Part shown: positions 1 through 6,271 of the stretch, one piece after another
Position numbering within the stretch: position 1 is the stretch's first letter
Layout of the letters: each line of letters opens with the position of its first letter
Assembly: GCA_017508315.1 (NCBI GenBank)
Contig: JAFVZE010000184.1
Span: forward strand, 1-9,292
Direction of reading: 5' to 3'
DNA from: Kiritimatiellia bacterium
GTDB lineage: Bacteria; Verrucomicrobiota; Kiritimatiellia; RFP12; UBA1067
Length of the DNA: 9,292 bases
Made by a program: the position numbers and the translations under genes
The notes under the pieces: generated by a model
What the model saw: the letters and a program-made list of their open reading frames with translations, nothing else
What the model was told of the DNA's origin: nothing
Databases searched by the model: none

Positions 1-125
1 GGACGATAGGTGTGCTGGTCAAGATACTGCCCTGCAAGAGTGCGAGCTTCGCTGTACGTCCATCCGTAATGACAGGCGTAGTAATAGGCGGAATGGCCAT
101 ATTTCTTATACTTTTTGCGAGGCAT
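1..125 (-). CDS. Partial small tyrosine-rich hypothetical protein (N-terminus)
   Basis: An open frame of 41 codons starts at ATG 125-123 and leaves the window at base 1 without a stop. I do not recognise the family. The visible peptide begins MPRKKYKKYGHSAYYYACHY and has 9 tyrosines in 41 residues, with a lysine/arginine-rich first nine residues and no signal peptide or membrane segment. The support for a real gene is the open frame, its divergent position opposite rhaA, and an extended -10 promoter about 30 bases upstream at 156-164. The ribosome site is weak (AAAGAG about 9 bases before the start). The whole protein may be only slightly longer, or this may be the basic N-terminus of a larger one; the window cannot tell. 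A chance frame remains possible. Confidence 0.45.
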   Translation of the reverse strand, partial: MPRKKYKKYGHSAYYYACHYGWTYSEARTLAGQYLDQHTYR

Positions 126-155
126 GAGATCACACTCTTTTTGGGACACGGGAAC

Positions 156-164
156 AGTATACCA
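156..164 (-). promoter_or_regulatory. Extended -10 promoter for the leftward small gene
   Basis: On the minus strand this reads TGGTATACT: a TG one base before a good -10 hexamer (TATACT). There is no convincing -35 hexamer at 16-18 bases. The same TGGTATA core sits before the S1 gene and lysC, which raises confidence. Expected transcript start is near 149, giving a leader of about 25 bases before the ATG at 125. Confidence 0.5.
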
Positions 165-255
165 TAAAATGAGAATTTTGTGCGGAATATTTTGTGAGCG
201 GTTAAACCCCAGTTTGTCATCTCTCTTTTAACAGTTCCGCATGTTTGAGAATATT

Positions 256-264
256 TGATATAAT
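256..264 (+). promoter_or_regulatory. Extended -10 promoter for rhaA
   Basis: The plus strand reads TGATATAAT, a perfect TATAAT hexamer at 259-264 with the TG of an extended -10 at 256-257. The nearest -35 candidate (TTCCGC, 235-240, 18-base spacer) is poor. Transcription would start near 271, just before the repeat array, so the repeats would lie in a leader RNA of about 145 bases ahead of the rhaA start at 416. Confidence 0.5.
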
Positions 265-277
265 TTTCCAAAAGTTT

Positions 278-401
278 TGAACGCATACGGAAAGTCTGGA
301 TGCATACAGTCTGAACGCATACGGAAATTCTGAATACATACAGTCTGAACGTATACAGAAAATTTTGAACGCATACAGAAAATTTTGAACGCATACAGAA
401 A
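278..401 (+). repeat. Two-tier tandem direct repeat array upstream of rhaA
   Basis: Seven head-to-tail units share the core TGAACGCATACRG. Unit 1 is TGAACGCATACGGAAAGTC (278-296), unit 2 TGGATGCATACAGTC (297-311), unit 3 TGAACGCATACGGAAATTC (312-330), unit 4 TGAATACATACAGTC (331-345), unit 5 TGAACGTATACAGAAAATTT (346-365), unit 6 TGAACGCATACAGAAAATTT (366-385), and unit 7 starts at 386 and loses the pattern near 401. Units 1+2 and 3+4 form two 34-base super-repeats that differ at three positions, followed by 20-base units. The array ends about 15 bases before the rhaA start. It has no spacer-repeat alternation, so it is not CRISPR. Function is unknown; operator array, leader RNA element or variable-number repeat are all possible. 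Confidence 0.9.
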
Positions 402-415
402 GGCGAGCAAATCAC

Positions 416-1651
416 ATGAGTTACAATGAAGCGAAAAAGAAATACGCGAGAATCGGCGTGGACACGGAAAAAGCGATCAAGGATCTTGCCGCCGTTCCGA
501 TTTCCATGCACTGCTGGCAGGGCGACGACGTGACCGGCTTCGAAACTACCGGCGGCGCCTCCGGCGGCATCCAGACGACCGGCAACTATCCCGGCAAAGC
601 GCGCAACCCCGAAGAACTCATGCAGGATATCGAGCTCGCCTTTTCGCTCATCCCCGGCAGACACCGCGTCAATCTTCACGCCTGCTACGGCATCCACGAA
701 GGCGGAGTCACCGACCGCGACAGACTCGAGCCCCGCAATTTCAAGCCGTGGACGGACTGGGCGAAGAAACGCGGCGTCAAACTCGACTTCAACCCCACCT
801 TCTTCTCCCATCCGAAAGCCTCCGACGGGCTCACCCTTTCCAGTCCCGATCCGAAGATCCGCGCATTCTGGGTGAAGCACGGCATCGCCTGCCTGAAGAT
901 CGCCGAATATTTCGCGACCGAACAGAAAAGCCCGTGCGCAATCAACTTCTGGATGCCCGACGGCTACAAGGACGAGCCTTCCGACCGCCTCGGACCGCGT
1001 CGGCGCATGGCCGATTCGCTCGATAAGATTTTCAGGTCCAAATACGACAGAAGGAAAGTCGTCGCGCTTCTTGAATCAAAGCTCTTCGGCATCGGGGTCG
1101 AATCCTACACCGTCTGCTCCCACGAATTCGTGATGGGCTACGCGATGAAGCGCGGCATTCTCGGCCTCCTTGACATGGGTCACTTCCACATCTCCGAAAA
1201 CGTCGCCGACAAAATAAGCTCGTTTCTGATGTTCTTCGGCAAGGTCGCCTTCCACATCTCTCGCCCCGTGCGCTGGGACTCCGACCACGTCATCCGCCAG
1301 AACGACGATCTCCGCGCCGCCGCGCAGGAAATAGTGCGAATGGGTCCGGAGAATTTCATCATCGCGCTCGACTACTTCGACGCGTCCATCAACCGCGTGG
1401 CGGCATGGGTGCTCGGCATGCGCAATATGCAGAAAGAGCTTCTCAAGGCGATGCTCCAGCCCGCCGCCGCGCTCAAGGACATGCAGGACAGAGGCGATTT
1501 CACCTCCCAGCTCGTCTGGCAGGAGGAATTGAAGAACTACCCCGTGAGCGACGTCTGGGAGGAATTCTGCCGCCGCGCGAAGATGCCGGCCGGCGAAGAA
1601 TGGCTGGACACCGTCAAGCGCTACGAGCGCGACGTTCTCGGCAAGCGCTGA
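416..1651 (+). CDS. rhaA: L-rhamnose isomerase
   Basis: This cytoplasmic enzyme interconverts L-rhamnose and L-rhamnulose, the first step of rhamnose catabolism, and depends on divalent metal (Mn2+). The 411-residue product has the usual family length and its blocks in order: CWQGDDV (33-39), GGIQTTGNYPGKAR (50-63), LHACY (87-91), GHFH (255-258), SRPVRWDSDHV (282-292) and DYFDASINR (319-327). The conserved His and Asp residues in the last three blocks are the expected metal and substrate ligands. ATG 416 is the first start in frame after the repeat array and gives a normal N-terminus; the ribosome site is weak (AAGGCGA at 400-406). No rhamnulokinase, aldolase or rhamnose regulator lies in the window, so the rest of the pathway must be elsewhere or further left. 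It is convergent with proC. Family assignment is firm; regulation by the upstream repeats is inference. Confidence 0.96.
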   Translation: MSYNEAKKKYARIGVDTEKAIKDLAAVPISMHCWQGDDVTGFETTGGASGGIQTTGNYPGKARNPEELMQDIELAFSLIPGRHRVNLHACYGIHEGGVTDRDRLEPRNFKPWTDWAKKRGVKLDFNPTFFSHPKASDGLTLSSPDPKIRAFWVKHGIACLKIAEYFATEQKSPCAINFWMPDGYKDEPSDRLGPRRRMADSLDKIFRSKYDRRKVVALLESKLFGIGVESYTVCSHEFVMGYAMKRGILGLLDMGHFHISENVADKISSFLMFFGKVAFHISRPVRWDSDHVIRQNDDLRAAAQEIVRMGPENFIIALDYFDASINRVAAWVLGMRNMQKELLKAMLQPAAALKDMQDRGDFTSQLVWQEELKNYPVSDVWEEFCRRAKMPAGEEWLDTVKRYERDVLGKR

Positions 1652-1754
1652 ACGAACGCGCGGAGCGCATTTCCGCACACCGCCGAAAACGAACAATCAA
1701 CCGGACGGTTTCGGGACCTCGCGGATCACCGTGGCGGATTTTCCGCGCGAAAGC

Positions 1755-1793
1755 AAAAAACTTCACCGTACGTTTTCGCCGGCATGAACAAGT
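1755..1793 (-). terminator. Possible intrinsic terminator after proC
   Basis: Reading leftward from the proC stop there is an imperfect stem (ACTT and CA and CCG arms pairing with CGG, TG and AAGT, with two small bulges) followed directly by six T residues (complement of 1755-1760). A second pairing, GCGAAA 1747-1752 with TTTCGC 1774-1779, overlaps it. The bulges make this a weak call. The remaining bases of the rhaA-proC gap (1652-1754) hold only a 5-bp GCGGA/TCCGC hairpin at 1660-1676 without a T tract. Confidence 0.3.
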
Positions 1794-2590
1794 CAGCCCG
1801 ACGCCAGCTCTTTCGAACGTCGGGCCGCCGCAGCGAGCGTATCGGCAACGATCCGCTTGAACGCGGGATTGGAAAGTTCGGCCATGCCCGCGGCGGTCGT
1901 GCCGCCTTTCGTGCACACTCCGGCGATGAACTCGCCGAGATCGGCTCCGCTCTCGCGCAGATACTTGGCCGTGCCGTACATCGTCTGCCCGGCGAGCAGT
2001 CTCGCCACCTCGCGCTTGAGCCCCAGTTTGACGCCCGCTTCCGTCATCGCCTCCTCCATATAGGCGAAATACGCCGGTCCCGAACCGGAAAGAGCGGTCA
2101 CCGCGTCGAAATCGCGCTCGCGCAGAACCACGCTTTCGCCGGCCGCGCCGAGAATGCGCGCGACCTTGTTCACCGTGACGGCGGAAACGCCTTTGTCGCC
2201 GCAGACCGCGCACATCCCGGCATTGGCGCGAAGCGCGAGGTTGGGCATCACGCGCACGATCTTCACCTTCGTCCCGAAAGCTCTGCGCAACTTGGCGATG
2301 GTCTTACCGGCGACAATCGAAACGAGCGTCTGCGAAGACTTCAAAAGCGGCTTGACCTCCGCGGCCACGGCATCCACGTCCTGCGGCTTCACCGCGAGAA
2401 ACACCATCGACGCGCACTTGGCCACCTCCTTCAGATCCGGCACTGTCCTGACGGCGTATTTCTTCTCCAGTTCCGCCGCGCGCGCTTCGATCTTCTCGGC
2501 CATGATGACCGACGCTTTGTCCGGCACCGCCGAAAGAATGCCTTCGGCCATCTTGCCCGCCCCGAAGAAACCGATTCTGTATTTCGCCAT
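1793..2590 (-). CDS. proC: Pyrroline-5-carboxylate reductase
   Basis: It catalyses the last step of proline synthesis, NAD(P)H-dependent reduction of 1-pyrroline-5-carboxylate to L-proline, in the cytoplasm. The 265-residue length is typical. The N-terminal Rossmann fold carries GFFGAGKMA (7-15), followed by AVKPQ (66-70) and RVMPN (113-117). The C-terminal helical dimerisation domain has ALSGSGPAY (166-174) and the signature VCTKGGTTAAGM (225-236), where a lysine replaces the common proline before GGTT. ATG 2590 is preceded by an AGGA-type ribosome site that overlaps the end of the S1 gene; the gap between the two genes is 17 bases, so they are very probably co-transcribed. Linking an RNA-binding protein with a proline enzyme has no obvious pathway meaning. 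Confidence 0.95.
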   Translation of the reverse strand: MAKYRIGFFGAGKMAEGILSAVPDKASVIMAEKIEARAAELEKKYAVRTVPDLKEVAKCASMVFLAVKPQDVDAVAAEVKPLLKSSQTLVSIVAGKTIAKLRRAFGTKVKIVRVMPNLALRANAGMCAVCGDKGVSAVTVNKVARILGAAGESVVLRERDFDAVTALSGSGPAYFAYMEEAMTEAGVKLGLKREVARLLAGQTMYGTAKYLRESGADLGEFIAGVCTKGGTTAAGMAELSNPAFKRIVADTLAAAARRSKELASG

Positions 2591-2607
2591 CGCCGCCGTC
2601 CTTTCCT

Positions 2608-3405
2608 TCAGATTTTCAGCGCGTCGAACGCCGAGGCAATATTGCCGACGCCCGCATTGCGTTTACGGTTCTCTTCCATCCACTCGGCGACCTCCGCCGC
2701 GCTTTTAGCGGCGGCTTCGTCATCGGGGGAACGCTTGAAAACCCGCGCCATGCACTCCCGGCGGGAAAGCGAAATTCTGCCCTCGTCGCGGTCGATGCGC
2801 ATCACCTTGACGGTCACGCCGTCTCCGGCTTTGAGAATGCGGTTCAAATCGTCGACCTTCTCCCATGCGATCTCCCGCGCCGGAATGAGGCCTTCCACTC
2901 CGCCGAGATCGACAAACGCGCCGAAATCCATCACCCGGGTGACGGTTCCGTTCAGAGTCTCGCCTTCATTGAGTTCGGCGAGCAAAGCCTCCTTGAGCGC
3001 AGCCGATTCGATTTCCATAAGTTCACGGCGGGAAACGACAACATTGAGTCCGCGTTCGTCCTGAGAATATTCACTGACCAGAAAATCGAATTTCCGTCCG
3101 ACATACTGCGACGCGTCGCCTCTGATCTTGTCGATCTGGCTGAACGGACAGAAAGCCCGCTGACCGGCCACGGTGACTTCGTATCCGCCTTTGATCTCCT
3201 TCTCAACGAGTCCGGGAACGGCAGCGCCCTCCTCCCACGCCTGCTTGATGGTGGCATTGTCGTCGACGCCGATCTCGACGTGAGGTTTTTTCGGGCGCAC
3301 GATCGCCTTGTCCTCGTTGAAGGAGTTGCCAAATTTGTAGCTCCGCCGTATATCCTTAAGCTGCTCGTCCACGAGCGAGCCGAAATCAAATTTTTCTTTG
3401 TTCAT
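2608..3405 (-). CDS. Short S1-domain RNA-binding protein (two S1 domains)
   Basis: The 265-residue product has two S1 OB-fold domains. The first spans about 61-127 and ends VVSRRE; its GGYEV and FCPFSQID resemble the second domain of ribosomal protein S1. The second spans about 147-216 and is canonical (FGAFVDLGGVEGLIP at 161-175, ending ISLSRRE). A charged N-terminal region (1-58) and an alanine/glutamate-rich tail (about 225-265) flank them. Bacterial ribosomal S1 usually has four to six domains and about 400-560 residues, so this is either a reduced S1 or a separate RNA-binding protein. It should act on the ribosome or single-stranded RNA; the exact target is unknown. ATG 3405 follows GAAGG by 4 bases, and the promoter at 3435-3443 gives a leader of about 20 bases. 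It leads the operon with proC. Confidence 0.88.
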   Translation of the reverse strand: MNKEKFDFGSLVDEQLKDIRRSYKFGNSFNEDKAIVRPKKPHVEIGVDDNATIKQAWEEGAAVPGLVEKEIKGGYEVTVAGQRAFCPFSQIDKIRGDASQYVGRKFDFLVSEYSQDERGLNVVVSRRELMEIESAALKEALLAELNEGETLNGTVTRVMDFGAFVDLGGVEGLIPAREIAWEKVDDLNRILKAGDGVTVKVMRIDRDEGRISLSRRECMARVFKRSPDDEAAAKSAAEVAEWMEENRKRNAGVGNIASAFDALKI

Positions 3406-3434
3406 ATTGCCTTCGATGTTTATGGATTCCGTTG

Positions 3435-3443
3435 ATTATACCA
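3435..3443 (-). promoter_or_regulatory. Extended -10 promoter for the S1-proC operon
   Basis: The minus strand reads TGGTATAAT, a perfect extended -10, with no recognisable -35 at 16-18 bases. The bases after it (CAACGG) resemble those after the lysC -10 (TTACGG). The predicted start is near 3428. A weak 5-bp inverted repeat (TCTGC 3451-3455, GCAGA 3468-3472) lies just upstream, between this promoter and the end of the preceding operon. Confidence 0.6.
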
Positions 3444-3472
3444 TATGACGTCTGCCGTTCCGAGACCGCAGA

Positions 3473-3868
3473 TCAAACCAGAAAATCGTCAAGCCGCTTC
3501 AGCGCGGGAACCGTTTCGAGCGGGTACGAAACTCCAAAGCGTTTTTCCGCTTCCATTACGAGCCGCAGGTGATTGACGCTGTCCCACTCCGGGACGCTTC
3601 CGTACGCCGTTTCACCCGAAATCGCCTGACGCCCGACGCCGAAAACCCCGGCGGCAAGCGCGGCGAACGCCTCGCGGTACAGATCGCGCACGGTGCGCAG
3701 CTCCAGAAAACGCTCAACGGTCAGCGGCGCATGGAAATCGTTTTCCATCATCACCAGAAGCCCGAAGCCCTGCAGCGAGCACCAGCCACCGAAAGCGCGG
3801 AAATCGTCGTCGAGGGCGACGGAGTCGACTTCGAGAACTTCGGCGACGGCTTGTGAGAAAAGATTCAT
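3473..3868 (-). CDS. Tandem acyl-carrier-protein didomain protein
   Basis: The 131 residues contain two acyl-carrier (phosphopantetheine-attachment) domains and nothing else. Domain 1 (about 1-68) has WCSLQGFGLLVMMENDF with candidate Ser31; domain 2 (about 64-131) has VPEWDSVNHLRLVMEAEKRF with candidate Ser97. The two align without gaps over about 35 residues from the tryptophan, so they look like an internal duplication or fusion 66 residues apart. Domain 2 keeps the DS of the usual DSL motif; domain 1 has CSL, losing the aspartate that normally helps phosphopantetheinyl transferase recognition. Such carriers hold an acyl or aminoacyl group as a thioester for transfer. The ATG lies one base after the dehydratase stop (TGA-C-ATG), so translation is probably coupled, suggesting a role in envelope sugar or lipid modification. 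No ligase or transferase partner is visible, so the cargo is unknown. Confidence 0.8.
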   Translation of the reverse strand: MNLFSQAVAEVLEVDSVALDDDFRAFGGWCSLQGFGLLVMMENDFHAPLTVERFLELRTVRDLYREAFAALAAGVFGVGRQAISGETAYGSVPEWDSVNHLRLVMEAEKRFGVSYPLETVPALKRLDDFLV

Positions 3869-3869
3869 G

Positions 3870-5216
3870 TCAAGTCTTCGTTATGTAGATTCTGGCCATA
3901 TCCGTTTTATAGGCGGATTTTTCCGAAATATCCAGTTCCTCGAAAAGTTTCTCGCCCGGACGGATGCCGGTGAAAACGATCGGAATATCGACGTACGGGC
4001 GGTACCCTGCCTGACGTATCATCTCTTCGGCGAGATCGAGAATGTACACGCTTTTGCCCATGTCGAGCGTGTAAATCGCCTTCTCTTCGCGGCTCGCCGC
4101 CTGCAGCACCAGCCCCACGGCTTCGGTAACCGTCATGAAATAACGGCGCATGTCGGGATGGGTGACGGTAAGAGGCATCCGCTTGGATATCTGCTCCCGG
4201 AAGAGCGGCACCACCGAACCCGACGATCCGAGAACGTTGCCGAACCTGACGGCGCAGAACGACGTCGGAGAGCCTTGCTCATTCATCGCCATTATCGCCA
4301 GTTCCGCCGCGCGCTTGGTCTTGCCCATGACCGAAACGGGATTTACGGCCTTATCGGTCGAAATAAGCACGAAACGCTTCACCGCGAATTCCGATGAGAG
4401 CGCGGCGAGCTTCCTCGTCGCCTCGGTGTTGTTGCGCTCCCCTTCCTGCGGATTCATCTCCACCATCGGAACGTGCTTGTACGCCGCGGCGTGAAGGACG
4501 ATGTCGGGACGGTAGACTTCGAAAATCTCGCGCATGCGCTTTTCGTCGTTCACGTCGACCATAAGCGGCTTTAGGTCCGCGCCCGTGCCGCGCTGGCGCA
4601 TCTCGCGGTCGATCTCGTAAAGCGCGTTTTCGCCGCGCTCGACCATGAGCACCAGTTTCGGCGAGGCGATCGCCGCCTGACGGACGATCTCCGAGCCTAT
4701 CGAACCGCCCGCACCCGTGACCATCACCGTCTTGCCGCGCAGAAATTCCACGGCGGCGGCGCTGTCCATCCGGCGGACGCCGCGCTCCAGGAGATCGCTC
4801 TCGCGCACCAGCGATTTCGCGTACCAGCTCCAGAGCGACCTCCAGCCGACGAGCGCGAAGAACGACAACATCGAATAGATGAGCGTTATCGTGTACGGCG
4901 GCCGGAAGTTGAGATAGGTTTCGAACGGAGTGAGAAAACGCAGCACCGTCAGCGCCGTACAGGCGAGCGCGGCGGCGAAAAGAAAACGCGGCACGTCCCT
5001 GAGCCGGAAATGCCGCCATGAAAAACGGTAACAGCCGCAGACGAGAACGGAGACGACGCTAACGGCGCAAACCGTGATGAACGACATCGCCGTCGCCCGC
5101 CAGCCCCAGCGCGGCTCCGAAAAATCGAAGCGCAGGATGAACGCGCCCAGATACGCCGCACCGAGCGCGGCAACATCCACGGCCAGCCCGCCGAGGCGGG
5201 TGGCCGCGAACTTCAT
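3870..5216 (-). CDS. Membrane nucleotide-sugar 4,6-dehydratase, CapD/WbpM family, lacking the central domain
   Basis: Counting 448 residues from ATG 5216, four predicted membrane helices lie at about 8-28, 43-62, 77-95 and 108-127. A cytoplasmic SDR domain fills 162-448, with NAD-binding TGAGGSIGSE (167-176), AAYKHVP (244-250), STDK (286-289), RFGNVLGSSGSVVP (324-337) and RPGEKLFEEL (419-428). The usual YxxxK is MxxxK (Met297, Lys301), as in large WbpM-type UDP-GlcNAc 4,6-dehydratases, which start UDP-QuiNAc or related sugar synthesis for surface polysaccharide. Those proteins are about 600-660 residues with a second Rossmann-like domain after the helices; here it is absent, although the DLL-x-R linker (141-145) that normally precedes the SDR domain is kept. 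A GTG at 5243 would add nine residues and overlap guaA by 10 bases, but has no ribosome site; the ATG follows a purine-rich stretch. Exact substrate is inferred. Confidence 0.85.
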   Translation of the reverse strand: MKFAATRLGGLAVDVAALGAAYLGAFILRFDFSEPRWGWRATAMSFITVCAVSVVSVLVCGCYRFSWRHFRLRDVPRFLFAAALACTALTVLRFLTPFETYLNFRPPYTITLIYSMLSFFALVGWRSLWSWYAKSLVRESDLLERGVRRMDSAAAVEFLRGKTVMVTGAGGSIGSEIVRQAAIASPKLVLMVERGENALYEIDREMRQRGTGADLKPLMVDVNDEKRMREIFEVYRPDIVLHAAAYKHVPMVEMNPQEGERNNTEATRKLAALSSEFAVKRFVLISTDKAVNPVSVMGKTKRAAELAIMAMNEQGSPTSFCAVRFGNVLGSSGSVVPLFREQISKRMPLTVTHPDMRRYFMTVTEAVGLVLQAASREEKAIYTLDMGKSVYILDLAEEMIRQAGYRPYVDIPIVFTGIRPGEKLFEELDISEKSAYKTDMARIYITKT

Positions 5217-5233
5217 CCATTCCGCTCTGCTTC

Positions 5234-6235
5234 TTACTCCCACTCGATTGTGGCCGGCGGCTTGGGGGTGATGTCCCAGACGACGCGGTTGACGCCTTTG
5301 ACCTTGGTGGCGATCTTTTCGGCGACGGAGACGACGAACTTGAAGGGAAGCTCGACGACGCCGGCGTGGACGAACTGCGAAGTGGAGACGGCGCGGATGG
5401 CGATGACGTAGCCGAAAGTGCGCGCTCCGTTGCGCACGCCGACCGACTTGACGTTGGTCATCACGGCGAAGAACTGCTGCGCCTTCTTGTCAAGCTTCGA
5501 CTTGGCCATTTCGTCGCGGAAGATGAAGTCCGCCTGACGGAGAATGTCGAGCTTCTCCTTGGTAAGTTCGCCGAGGCACCTGACGGCGAGACCGGGACCG
5601 GGGAACGGCTGACGCATGACGAGGTTCTCGGGAATTCCGAGTTCCTTTCCGACTTTGCGCACTTCGTCCTTGTAGAGATACTTGACCGGTTCGACGAGCC
5701 CCTCGAAACCGAGATCTTCGGGAAGCCCGCCCACGTTGTGGTGCGCCTTAACGGCCTTGTGGCCGCCGATGCCGGATTCGATGATATCGGGATAGATGGT
5801 GCCCTGTCCGAGAAATTCGATCTTGCCGAGCTTTTTCGCCTCTTCCTGGAAAACGGTGACGAATTCGCCGCCGATGATCTTGCGCTTCCGCTCGGGATCG
5901 GTGACTCCGGCGGTCTTGGCCAGAAAGCGCTTTTCCGCGTCGATCTGGATGAGGTTGATGCCGAACTTGCCCTTGAAAACCTTTTTGATTTCCTTCGCTT
6001 CGTTGAGCCGCATGCAGCCGTGGTCGACGAATACGCAGGTAAGCTGTTTGCCGATCGCCTTCTGCAGCAGCACGGCGCAGACGGAGGAATCGACGCCGCC
6101 GGACATGGCGAGCAGAACTTTCCTGTCGCCGACCTGTCTGCGGATCTCTTCGATCTCGTTCTTTATGTATCTCTTGGCGTTGAACGCCTTGCCGATCTTG
6201 GCGATGCGTTCTTTTTCGACTTTGGGTATTGCCAT
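5234..6235 (-). CDS. guaA: GMP synthase, ATP-pyrophosphatase (synthetase) subunit only
   Basis: This enzyme adenylates XMP with ATP and aminates it to GMP, the last step of guanine nucleotide synthesis. The 333 residues show the PP-loop AMSGGVDSS (43-51), GQGTIYPDIIES (143-154), the XMP-site segment RQPFPGPGLAVRC (208-220) and the conserved C-terminus DITPKPPATIEWE (321-333). Typical bacterial GuaA is about 510-530 residues with an N-terminal class I glutamine amidotransferase; that domain is absent. The start is well set: ATG 6235 has AGGAG at 6245-6241 with a 5-base spacer, and 36 bases separate it from the manB-like stop, so no upstream domain is hidden in this frame. It therefore resembles the archaeal two-subunit form, in which a separate glutaminase supplies ammonia. 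No such subunit is in the window. Confidence 0.94.
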   Translation of the reverse strand: MAIPKVEKERIAKIGKAFNAKRYIKNEIEEIRRQVGDRKVLLAMSGGVDSSVCAVLLQKAIGKQLTCVFVDHGCMRLNEAKEIKKVFKGKFGINLIQIDAEKRFLAKTAGVTDPERKRKIIGGEFVTVFQEEAKKLGKIEFLGQGTIYPDIIESGIGGHKAVKAHHNVGGLPEDLGFEGLVEPVKYLYKDEVRKVGKELGIPENLVMRQPFPGPGLAVRCLGELTKEKLDILRQADFIFRDEMAKSKLDKKAQQFFAVMTNVKSVGVRNGARTFGYVIAIRAVSTSQFVHAGVVELPFKFVVSVAEKIATKVKGVNRVVWDITPKPPATIEWE

Positions 6236-6271
6236 AACGGCTCCTTTTGTTTGATTGAGAATGTCAAATCC

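Noticed and set aside
278..401. CRISPR array
   Set aside because: The units are contiguous direct repeats of 15-20 bases with no unique spacers, and no cas gene is near.
228..410. Minus-strand 60-codon frame through the repeat array
   Set aside because: Its product is a translation of the tandem repeats (recurring YAFK and MRS pieces) and has no ribosome site; it is a by-product of the repeat lacking stops on that strand.
1660..1676. Terminator after rhaA
   Set aside because: The GCGGA/TCCGC hairpin has only five pairs and no T tract follows it on the plus strand.
1784..3064. Plus-strand open frame of 426 codons antisense to proC and the S1 gene
   Set aside because: It crosses two well-supported minus-strand genes and is His/Arg-rich without domain features.
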